A DNA stretch of 31,579 nucleotides from a virus: the IMG/VR virus record IMGVR_UViG_3300009001_000050, positions 1 to 31,579 of that record, one strand, 5' to 3'. Shown one piece after another: positions 24,022-30,941 of the stretch (position 1 is the first letter of the stretch; each line of letters begins with the position of its first letter). The position numbers were made by a program, and so were the translations under genes. A model generated the notes under the pieces. That model was not told where the DNA came from and did not search any database. It saw only the letters and a list, made by a program, of their open reading frames with translations.

Positions 24022-26535
24022 ATGTATCAAAATGTATATTACGAAAAAGAAAAGAATCTCATCCATTGTTGGGATGATGAAAAAGGTTACTTTACATCTA
24101 AGTATCGTAGATATGCTTACGTTAGAGATGGCAATGGTGCTCATACTTCTATTCACGGAGAGAGGTTAAAGAAGATTAATTTTTGGAAACAAGATGAGGG
24201 TCTTCAGTTATACGAGAGTGATGTAAATGAGGTGACACGTTTTCTAATCGATAACTATGGTGATTCTGATGAGGTGTCTAAAGGACACACTCTATTCACA
24301 TTCGATATCGAGGTAGAGATGAATAGTGGACTACCTGACATCACAAAAGCAGGCAATGCTATGACCTCAGTCGCAGGTCACGATTCGGTTACTGGAGACT
24401 ACTTCGTATATGTCGTAAACAAGGGTGAGAAGATTGATAAGACCATCAAAGGTGCACGTGTAGTATCATTTGATACTGAAGAAGATATGGTTATGGCTTT
24501 CCTAAACAAGTGGAAAGAGATTAGACCTACCGTAGTTACTGGGTGGAACATCGATTACTTTGATATTACCTACCTATACAATCGTATTAAGGTTTTATTT
24601 GGAGAGGGTGTTGCAAATCAACTATCACCGATTGGTAAAGTGACTTGGAACAAATATCGTAGTAGATACCTCATCGCAGGAGTTTCGTGTTTGGATTACC
24701 TTGCATTATACAAAAACTTTACCTATACTGAATTACCTAACTACCGATTGGATACAGTCGCAGTAACTGAATTGGGTAGAGGTAAGATTGAGTATGAAGG
24801 TAACCTTGACCAATTGTTCAGAGATGACTTAGAAAAATTTATTGAGTATAACTTGGTGGATGTTGAGTTGGTTGTTGATATGGATAAGAAACTTCAGTTC
24901 ATCGAACTTGCTCAAGCAATTTGTCACGCAGGTCACGTGTTCTACGAAGATTTCCTATTCTCATCAAAGTGGTTAGAGGGTGCAATCCTAACATTCCTAA
25001 GAAGGTCTGGTCGCGTTGCTCCAAACAAACCACCTCGTGTTGCACGTGATGAGAATGATACGAATGGGGGTAAGTTTACTGGTGCTTATGTGAAAGAACC
25101 AAAACCTGGTCTTTATAAGTGGGTATATGATTTGGATTTAACATCACTATATCCATCGATTATTATGACCTTGAATACTTCACCAGAGACCAAGATTGGT
25201 AAGTTGAAGAACTTCACATCAGAGGACCATATAAAGGGTAAAATTGAAACCTACTCAATTATCGATGATGATGGCAATGAGTTTCCACCTTTGAATAGAG
25301 AAAAGTTTATGGAGTTCGTGGAGACATCCGACTACTCAATCGCTGCAAATGGTGTTCTATATCGTAGAGATAAGATTGGGGTGATTCCTGAGATTCTAAA
25401 TGTTTGGTTTGACAAACGTGTGGAATACAAAGACCTTATGAAGAAGTATGGTAAGGAAGGTAATGATGAATTGTATAAGTTCTACTCTCAGCGTCAGTTG
25501 GTTCAAAAGATTATGTTGAACTCCCTATATGGGGTATTGGGTCTACCATCGTTTAGATTCTATGATGTGGACAATGCTGAGGCAACCACGATTACTGGTC
25601 AGTCGGTGATTAAGACTACTGAGTTGATTGCTAACCAATACTATACTAAGATTATTGGTAAAGAGGCAGATTACAATGTATATACTGATACTGATTCAGT
25701 CTTTTATCAGGCAGCACCACTTGTAAAAGCACGTAACCCTCAAATTGATGAGAACTCGGATGAGCAAATGATTCCTGCGATTCTATCAGTAGCAAGGGAA
25801 GTTGAGGAACACATCAACAAGGTCTATGATATGATGGCATTTAAGATGTTTAATGTGGACTCACATAGATTTGATATCAAACAAGAGACTATTGCTAAAG
25901 GTGGTTTTTGGGTATCAAAGAAGAGATATGCTCAATGGATTATCAATGATAACACCGTAGATTGTGACAAGTTGGATGTAAAGGGATTGGATGTAAAACG
26001 TTCATCATTCCCAACTTACTTCAAAGAAGTGATGTCAACTGTATTGATGGATATTCTAAAGGATGCTGATAAAGATGAATTAGACCAAAAGATTTTGGAT
26101 TACAAGCGCGGTATGACTGACCAACGATTCGTTGATATTGCAAAGAATTCAGCAGTGAAGGATATGTCTAAGTACTTGTTTAAGAATCAAGCATTGGGTG
26201 AGTTTATGAAGGGAACTCCTGCTCACGTAAAAGCTGCGATTACTTATAATCAATTACTAAAGAAGTTCAATGCCCCTTACAAATATGAACCAATGAAGGA
26301 TGGTGACAAAATCAAATGGGTATATCTAAAGAAGAATCCACTTGGGTTAGAAACCACAGGATTCACTGGTCATTCAGACCCACCAGAAATCAATGCATTC
26401 ATCCAACAATATATCGATTATGATTTGATTTGGGAGAAGGAGTTGAACAATAAGTTGGATGACTTCTACAAAGCAATGGATTGGGAGAAACCAAATCCTA
26501 ACCTTGCTACTGCATCACAATTCTTTTCATTTTAA
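24022..26535 (+). CDS. 43: Family-B replicative DNA polymerase, gp43-like
   Basis: 837 residues. Proofreading domain: Exo I FTFDIEVEM (about 92-100), Exo II TGWNIDYFDITYLY (about 173-186) and Exo III NLVDVELVVDMD (about 279). Polymerase domain: motif A DLDLTSLYPSIIM (about 371-383), motif B KIMLNSLYGVLG (about 496-507) and motif C YTDTDSVFY (about 554-562). All catalytic acidic residues are present. The C-terminus ends ATASQFFSF, a hydrophobic tail suited to binding the sliding clamp encoded just downstream. Size is close to T4 gp43 (898 aa). This is the obvious main replicase, which makes the extra family-A-like protein at 8850 notable. Confidence 0.95.
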   Translation: MYQNVYYEKEKNLIHCWDDEKGYFTSKYRRYAYVRDGNGAHTSIHGERLKKINFWKQDEGLQLYESDVNEVTRFLIDNYGDSDEVSKGHTLFTFDIEVEMNSGLPDITKAGNAMTSVAGHDSVTGDYFVYVVNKGEKIDKTIKGARVVSFDTEEDMVMAFLNKWKEIRPTVVTGWNIDYFDITYLYNRIKVLFGEGVANQLSPIGKVTWNKYRSRYLIAGVSCLDYLALYKNFTYTELPNYRLDTVAVTELGRGKIEYEGNLDQLFRDDLEKFIEYNLVDVELVVDMDKKLQFIELAQAICHAGHVFYEDFLFSSKWLEGAILTFLRRSGRVAPNKPPRVARDENDTNGGKFTGAYVKEPKPGLYKWVYDLDLTSLYPSIIMTLNTSPETKIGKLKNFTSEDHIKGKIETYSIIDDDGNEFPPLNREKFMEFVETSDYSIAANGVLYRRDKIGVIPEILNVWFDKRVEYKDLMKKYGKEGNDELYKFYSQRQLVQKIMLNSLYGVLGLPSFRFYDVDNAEATTITGQSVIKTTELIANQYYTKIIGKEADYNVYTDTDSVFYQAAPLVKARNPQIDENSDEQMIPAILSVAREVEEHINKVYDMMAFKMFNVDSHRFDIKQETIAKGGFWVSKKRYAQWIINDNTVDCDKLDVKGLDVKRSSFPTYFKEVMSTVLMDILKDADKDELDQKILDYKRGMTDQRFVDIAKNSAVKDMSKYLFKNQALGEFMKGTPAHVKAAITYNQLLKKFNAPYKYEPMKDGDKIKWVYLKKNPLGLETTGFTGHSDPPEINAFIQQYIDYDLIWEKELNNKLDDFYKAMDWEKPNPNLATASQFFSF

Positions 26536-26567
26536 TTTGGATAGTAAGAATAAATTTTGTATATTAG
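26536..26567 (+). promoter_or_regulatory. TTTGG/TATATTAG promoter of the clamp operon
   Basis: TTTGG (26536-26540) and TATATTAG (26560-26567), preceded by ATTTTG; exactly 19 bases between them. The ATG at 26599 is 31 bases further, with AAAGGA as ribosome binding site. It would drive 45, the TAGT-like gene, 44 and genes up to 30885, as no other promoter of this type is seen there. Confidence 0.78.
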
Positions 26568-26598
26568 TAAAGTTAAAAAGTAAATAATAAAGGAAACT

Positions 26599-27297
26599 AT
26601 GAAAAAAAGTTCTATTGAAGGTTTCATCTCTCGCTATAACTTAGGTGGTGAGATTGAATCTGTAAAGATTGAGTCAACTGATGCAGGTATGTCAGTTAGA
26701 TTTATCTCTGATGACAAAACTCTCTTGGGTGATGTATCAAGTGAAGAGACTGACTTTCCAAATGGGGAGTTTGGTATCTACACCACATCTCAACTAAAAA
26801 ACCTATTGGGTGTATTGGGAAGTGATGTTGATGTAAAGGAAGGTAACGCAAGTTTGACATTTGGTGATAGTGGAACAACGATTAACTATATGTTAGCAGA
26901 CCTATCAGTAGTGCCAATCGTACCAGACCTAAAACAACTTCCACCATTTGGTTCTACAATCACTTTGAATGATGAGTTTGTATCTAAGTTCGTTAAGTCT
27001 AAAGGTGCATTGAGTGATTCGGATACATTTACATTTACTTGTAAAGATGGCAAGGGTGAGGTAATCTTGGGTTACCAAAAGAGTATGAATTCAAACCGAA
27101 TCTCACTTAATGTAGATTGTACGTGTGATGGTGATGTTGAACCAATTTCATTCTCAGCAAAATACTTGAAAGAAATCCTAAATGCAAATCGTGCTGCAAA
27201 ATCATCTTCAATGAAGGTTTCATCACAAGGTCTTGCATCTGTATCGTTTGAACACGATGGGTTTAAATCTAACTATTTCTTGGTGGAGATTAAGTAA
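26599..27297 (+). CDS. 45: Sliding clamp, gp45-like
   Basis: 232 residues, very near T4 gp45 (228). Two similar clamp halves can be seen: GEFGIYTTSQLKNLLGVLG (about 55-73) in the first, and FSAKYLKEILNANRAAKSSS (about 183-202) with SFEHDGFKSNYFLVEIK at the end, as in PCNA/gp45 folds. It encircles DNA and tethers the polymerase. In T4, gp45 is also the mobile activator of late transcription. Start has AAAGGA. The stop overlaps the TAGT-like gene by one base (TAATG). Placement between polymerase and clamp loader genes supports the call. Confidence 0.85.
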   Translation: MKKSSIEGFISRYNLGGEIESVKIESTDAGMSVRFISDDKTLLGDVSSEETDFPNGEFGIYTTSQLKNLLGVLGSDVDVKEGNASLTFGDSGTTINYMLADLSVVPIVPDLKQLPPFGSTITLNDEFVSKFVKSKGALSDSDTFTFTCKDGKGEVILGYQKSMNSNRISLNVDCTCDGDVEPISFSAKYLKEILNANRAAKSSSMKVSSQGLASVSFEHDGFKSNYFLVEIK

Positions 27298-28550
27298 TGA
27301 GTCTCGTTAAGATACATACACATCAAAGAGCAGAAGCAGAACGGATGCTACGAGAAATTGAACTCGAAGGTCCATTTTGGAACTATGGAGTTCACTATAA
27401 AGTTATAGAGGATTTCTACGATGGGTTTGACTTGACAAATGAACATTACACCAATCTTCCAGAATTTAGATGGTCACCAAACATTCAAAGTAGAACTTAC
27501 ATCAAAGTGGATACACCTACTGATGAGGTAAGAAATGCAGTATTTGAGAAGTTTGGTCAAAAGGCAGGTGGGTTGAATTATATTCATTATAAACTTGACC
27601 CAAATCCTGCGACTGAATGTGAATACACATTTGATTATAAGGTTGAACCAAAATACCCATTATATGTAATATCATTGGGTAGATGGGACAAAACATACAC
27701 CATTGACACATTAGAAGAGATGGGTATTGACTTTAACATTTGTGTTGAACCAAAGGAATACGACAAGTATGCTGCCAATCCAAAGATTGATGAAAACAAA
27801 CTCATCAAACTACCCGAAAACTTTAGTGAGAGGGGAATGGGTGGTATTCCAGTTCGTAACTTTGTATGGGAACACTCGGTTGAAGCAGGACATAAGAAGC
27901 ATTGGATTATTGATGATAACATCGAAGGATTTTTTAGATGGAATGATAATGTCCAAAAGAAAGTCAAAGATGGGGTATTCTTTAGAATAATGGAAGACTT
28001 TAGTGATAGATACGAAAACCTCGGATTAGTAGGGTGTCAGTATGCATCATTTGTCCCTGCTAATGAACCACGTAGAACTCAGTTCATCATCAATACACGT
28101 GTGTATAGTTGTATCTTAATTAACACGGAACTTCTTGACCAACGTTTGGAAGAGCGATGGAGGGGTAGATATAATGAGGATACTGACCTTGCTCTAAGAG
28201 TATTATCCACTGGTGATTTATGTACCGTAAACTTCAATATGCTCTTATCGGGTAAGAAGACAACAGGTACAGTAAAGGGTGGTAATACAAATACTATCTA
28301 TGAGTTTGGTGATAACAAAGAAGAGAATGCTAAGTTCACTGGTTTGCAGAAGAAGTTTGATGAACTCAAAGAAAATTGGGGAGACATCGTACAATATACT
28401 ACTGCAAAGCATGCCGATGGTAGACCACACCACGTTATTCAATACACTAAGTTGTTTCAGCAAGAATTGGTGATGAAAGAAGGGGTTCAGTTAGAACCAA
28501 AGGTCAACGAGTACAATATGAAATTTGAAAAAGCAAATAAAGATGAGTAA
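27297..28550 (+). CDS. TET-associated glycosyltransferase (TAGT)-like protein
   Basis: 417 residues. Residues about 118-380 fit the TAGT domain, a GT-A-type glycosyltransferase linked to phage DNA base hypermodification: YPLYVISLGRWDKTYTIDTL, NICVEPKEYDKYA, then LPENFSERGMGGIPVRNFVW, KKHWIIDDNIEGFFRW with the DDN metal-binding motif (about 206-208), and RGRYNEDTDLALRVLS with an ED motif. The N-terminal 115 residues are of unknown kind. TAGT proteins are thought to glycosylate hydroxymethyl-pyrimidines in DNA. The gene lies inside the clamp/clamp-loader operon: its start overlaps 45 by one base and its end overlaps 44 by 8 bases. No TET/JBP oxygenase is fused or adjacent. Confidence 0.8.
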   Translation: MSLVKIHTHQRAEAERMLREIELEGPFWNYGVHYKVIEDFYDGFDLTNEHYTNLPEFRWSPNIQSRTYIKVDTPTDEVRNAVFEKFGQKAGGLNYIHYKLDPNPATECEYTFDYKVEPKYPLYVISLGRWDKTYTIDTLEEMGIDFNICVEPKEYDKYAANPKIDENKLIKLPENFSERGMGGIPVRNFVWEHSVEAGHKKHWIIDDNIEGFFRWNDNVQKKVKDGVFFRIMEDFSDRYENLGLVGCQYASFVPANEPRRTQFIINTRVYSCILINTELLDQRLEERWRGRYNEDTDLALRVLSTGDLCTVNFNMLLSGKKTTGTVKGGNTNTIYEFGDNKEENAKFTGLQKKFDELKENWGDIVQYTTAKHADGRPHHVIQYTKLFQQELVMKEGVQLEPKVNEYNMKFEKANKDE

Positions 28551-29463
28551 TTCACTTTGGGTAGAAAAATATAGACCCGATACACTTGAAGGTTATGTTG
28601 GAAACGAACATATCCTTGAGAAAGTAAAGATTTACATTGAGAATGAGGATGTACCACATCTACTACTCTATGGGGTAGCGGGGACTGGTAAGACTACACT
28701 CGCTAAAATCATCACCAATCAGATTGATTGTGATGTTATGTACATCAACGCTTCGGATGAAAACTCCGTTGATGCAGTTCGTGATAAGATTCGTGGGTTC
28801 GCATCATCAATGGGATTCCGTAAGTGGAAAGTTGTAATCTTAGATGAGGCAGACTACTTGACACCAAATGCTCAAGCAGCACTCCGTAATCTAATGGAGA
28901 CTTTCAGTAAATCTACTCGTTTCATTTTGACTTGTAACTATGTAGAGAAGGTTATTGACCCTATCCAATCACGTTGTCAGACATTTGCAATCACACCTCC
29001 ATCAAAATCAGAGGTGGCAAAGAGACTATATGACATCCTAAACTTTGAGAGTGTAGACTTCCGTAAAGAAGACCTACCAATCTTGGTGAATAGTGGGTAT
29101 CCCGACATTCGTAGAGTCCTCAACGCAGCACAACGACAAGTTGTAAAAGGTGAGTTGAAGATTGATACAACCTCTACTGTTCAAGCAAACTACATTGATA
29201 ACTTGGTTAAGGTTCTACAAAAGGGTGGTGATGTAAAACAACAATTCACCGAAATTAGACAAATCATTGCCGATTCAAAAGTTAAGGATTTTACACCATT
29301 GTATAGAGGACTATATGATGAGGTAGATACTTATGCAAGTGGCAAAGTGGGTCAGACCATCTTAAACATCGCAGATGGTCAATATAAAGACTCAATGGTA
29401 GTTGATAAAGAAATCAACGTAATGGCGATGATATTGAATATATTAATTACATTAGGAAAGTAA
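28543..29463 (+). CDS. 44: Clamp loader large subunit, gp44-like
   Basis: 306 residues from ATG 28543 (MSNSLWVEKYRPDTLEGYVG). An upstream in-frame TTG at 28525 is less likely. AAA+ motifs: Walker A GVAGTGKTTLAK (about 45-56), Walker B VVILDEADYL (about 97-106), sensor 1 FILTCNY, and the SRC arginine finger IQSRCQTF. With gp62 it opens and loads the gp45 clamp using ATP. Size fits T4 gp44 (319 aa). The start overlaps the TAGT-like gene by 8 bases, so the glycosyltransferase and clamp loader are translated in tandem. Confidence 0.93.
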   Translation: MSNSLWVEKYRPDTLEGYVGNEHILEKVKIYIENEDVPHLLLYGVAGTGKTTLAKIITNQIDCDVMYINASDENSVDAVRDKIRGFASSMGFRKWKVVILDEADYLTPNAQAALRNLMETFSKSTRFILTCNYVEKVIDPIQSRCQTFAITPPSKSEVAKRLYDILNFESVDFRKEDLPILVNSGYPDIRRVLNAAQRQVVKGELKIDTTSTVQANYIDNLVKVLQKGGDVKQQFTEIRQIIADSKVKDFTPLYRGLYDEVDTYASGKVGQTILNIADGQYKDSMVVDKEINVMAMILNILITLGK

Positions 29464-29466
29464 ACT

Positions 29467-29637
29467 ATGGCAAATTCAAACGAATTATTCGAACAAATGA
29501 CCGAGTTGTTTGCAGACTTCTCGGAGTCTCACAATGGTACAACTAAGAAATCTGCAGCTCAAGCAAGAAAAGCAATTGGTGAGTTGAAGAAATTGGTAAC
29601 TGAATACCGTAAAGCATCGGTAGAAGAAAACAAATAA
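29467..29637 (+). CDS. Small basic histone H1-like protein
   Basis: 56 residues, too short for many ORF callers. After an acidic helix (MANSNELFEQMTELFADFSE) comes TTKKSAAQARKAIGELKKLV, then TEYRKA. The KKSAAQARKAIGELKKL pattern closely recalls the small Hc1/histone-H1-like proteins of Bacteroidetes. It begins 3 bases after gp44 and ends one base before the next ATG, so it is packed like a genuine gene. A nucleoid or DNA-packaging-related role, or a helper of the clamp loader or transcription, can be imagined. The family match is from memory and the protein is short. Confidence 0.6.
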   Translation: MANSNELFEQMTELFADFSESHNGTTKKSAAQARKAIGELKKLVTEYRKASVEENK

Positions 29638-29638
29638 G

Positions 29639-29917
29639 ATGGCTAAAAAAGGTAAAATCGTAGAGATGGGTCAACCGGCAAAATCTCCACAAATGAATTT
29701 GGATGTTACGAAGTTGAAGAACGTAACGTGTCCACAATGTGATGGTATCTTCTTCGATGAACTACAAATGTTCAAAGAGGTATCAGCAGTACAATCTCCG
29801 AATGGTCAAGCATCAATGCTACCAATTCCAGTTGTTGTATGTAACAATTGTGGTACGGTACATCCGAAGTTTACACCAAAAGAGTTATTTGAAGATGTCG
29901 CAAACCAAGAAAGCTAA
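29639..29917 (+). CDS. Small zinc-ribbon protein, unknown
   Basis: 92 residues. Two CxxC knuckles, TCPQCDG (31-34) and VCNNCGTVHP (68-71), 33 residues apart, form a likely zinc ribbon. The N-terminus is basic (MAKKGKIVEMG) and the middle is a polar strand-rich loop. Zinc ribbons of this size in phages bind nucleic acid or RNA polymerase, but no specific family is recognised. It lies between the H1-like gene and the gp62-like gene, whose start it overlaps by 23 bases. Confidence 0.65.
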   Translation: MAKKGKIVEMGQPAKSPQMNLDVTKLKNVTCPQCDGIFFDELQMFKEVSAVQSPNGQASMLPIPVVVCNNCGTVHPKFTPKELFEDVANQES

Positions 29918-30335
29918 GACTATATTTGAGCATCTTTCTGGTATAAAGGAGAAAAAGGTTTCTTGGGAGTCCCTATCTGATATGGATAAGAAATCTTTTT
30001 CACCCTTTATCATCAATCGGTGGTTGTCTATGAACTTAGAGTTGGTGGGATTGGTAAACGAACTACAACCATACACCATAGGTCAACTATCACCTCGTGA
30101 TACTTACAAACTATACTTGGATGTTCTACCTAAGAAGAAGACATTTGACAAGTATGTTAAATCTAAGGGTAAGAGCAAGTATAATGATAGTGTATTGGAT
30201 TACCTATCAAAGTATTTCGAGGTATCGCATCGAGAAGTCAAGGACTATCTTGAGATTCTATCGAAGGATGAAGTAATTGAAATCATCCAAAAATTTGGAG
30301 TAGACAAAAAAGAAATCAAAAAATGGCTGAAGTGA
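29895..30335 (+). CDS. 62: Clamp loader small subunit, gp62-like
   Basis: 146 residues from ATG 29895 (MSQTKKAKTIFEHLSG); the open frame extends further 5' but that part overlaps the zinc-ribbon gene fully and is a shadow. The pattern FSPFIINRWLSMNLELVGLV, then TYKLYLDVLPKKKTFDKYV, VLDYLSKYFEVSHREVKDYL and ILSKDEVIEIIQKFG follows the layout of T4 gp62 (187 aa): a substrate-binding 'FMVNR'-type start, a 'P-[KR]-[GK]-[KR]' loop and a C-terminal helical part. Position after gp44 agrees. It is shorter at the N-terminus than T4 gp62. The next gene overlaps its 3' end by 13 bases. Confidence 0.72.
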   Translation: MSQTKKAKTIFEHLSGIKEKKVSWESLSDMDKKSFSPFIINRWLSMNLELVGLVNELQPYTIGQLSPRDTYKLYLDVLPKKKTFDKYVKSKGKSKYNDSVLDYLSKYFEVSHREVKDYLEILSKDEVIEIIQKFGVDKKEIKKWLK

Positions 30336-30733
30336 TAAAAGAGGCAAAAAACAAAGTAGAGTGGGTTGGTGAAGAGGAACGACCAATTTATGGAGAACCA
30401 ACTGCACGACAATATTGTGAAGAGACCTATCCAGAAATGATGGAAGAATACAAAAGGATTATGTGGGAACAATATGAGACCTTTTGTAAGAAGCAACGAA
30501 ACTACGGACCAGGTAACATCTCAGTAGGAACTCCATTGGAGACAAAGGATGATGTAAAGTTGTCACTAACTGGGTTATGGTTCAGAATGAACGATAAGAT
30601 TCAGAGATTAAAACAATTAGTAGTATTGGGTCAACCTGATGAGGTTGGTGAGTCACTACAAGATACATATGCAGACTTATCAGTATATGGTATCATCGCA
30701 CAATTAGTACAAAACGGAAAATGGGCAAAGTAA
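30323..30733 (+). CDS. Nmad1/DUF1599-like protein
   Basis: 136 residues, helical. The C-terminal two-thirds fits the DUF1599 (nucleotide modification associated domain 1) pattern: YETFCKKQRNYGPGNISVG (the KQxxYG segment), LWFRMNDKIQRLKQLV (R-x-x-D/E-K-x-x-R), and ESLQDTYADLSVYGIIAQL (E-x-x-x-D-x-x-x-D-L). The N-terminus (1-40) is acidic. DUF1599 proteins were named for their linkage to phage base-modification genes; their biochemistry is unsettled, with a MazG-like all-alpha nucleotide-binding fold suspected. It ends the clamp-loader operon and supports a modified-DNA hypothesis for this phage. Confidence 0.75.
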   Translation: MAEVIKEAKNKVEWVGEEERPIYGEPTARQYCEETYPEMMEEYKRIMWEQYETFCKKQRNYGPGNISVGTPLETKDDVKLSLTGLWFRMNDKIQRLKQLVVLGQPDEVGESLQDTYADLSVYGIIAQLVQNGKWAK

Positions 30734-30885
30734 AGATGTCCCTATATAGTCATTCAATCGTGATGGCTATATTGGGTATATGGGCAACCTCATATCAATA
30801 TGTCCCCGCCTCATTCTTAGGTGGGTTATTGATAGGGTATGGGTTGAGACTTGCATATACTGCAGGTCAGCAATCCAAAAGATAA
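30721..30885 (+). CDS. Small membrane protein, unknown
   Basis: 54 residues from ATG 30721 (MGKVKMSLYSH), overlapping the previous gene by 13 bases; ATG 30736 in the same frame gives 49 residues. Two hydrophobic segments separated by a short turn (HSIVMAILGIWATSYQYV and ASFLGGLLIGYGLRLAYTAG) with a basic end (QQSKR) suggest a two-pass inner membrane protein. No holin family can be assigned, though size and topology would suit a small holin-like or superinfection-exclusion protein. Its stop codon lies within the first box of the promoter at 30882. Confidence 0.5.
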   Translation: MGKVKMSLYSHSIVMAILGIWATSYQYVPASFLGGLLIGYGLRLAYTAGQQSKR

Positions 30886-30936
30886 CAATTTCTTAACATA
30901 GAAATTTGGTAGTTTAAAAATAAAGTTGTATATTAG
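30882..30936 (+). promoter_or_regulatory. Promoter with tandem ATAACA/TTAACA boxes, leaderless type
   Basis: ATAACA (30882) and TTAACA (30893) 11 bp apart, TTTGG (30905-30909), 19 bases, TATATTAG (30929-30936). This is the third copy of the arrangement seen at 7633 and 8046. The nuclease ATG at 30942 begins 6 bases after the element start of spacing (5 bases between), so the mRNA is expected to be leaderless. Confidence 0.78.
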
Positions 30937-30941
30937 AGTAT

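Noticed and set aside
28525-28542. TTG start six codons upstream of gp44
   Set aside because: The family normally begins close to the WVEKYRP motif and ATG 28543 gives the usual overlap with the preceding gene.
29739-29894. 5' extension of the gp62-like open frame
   Set aside because: This part lies entirely on top of the zinc-ribbon gene in another frame and shows no relation to gp62; ATG 29895 is the credible start.
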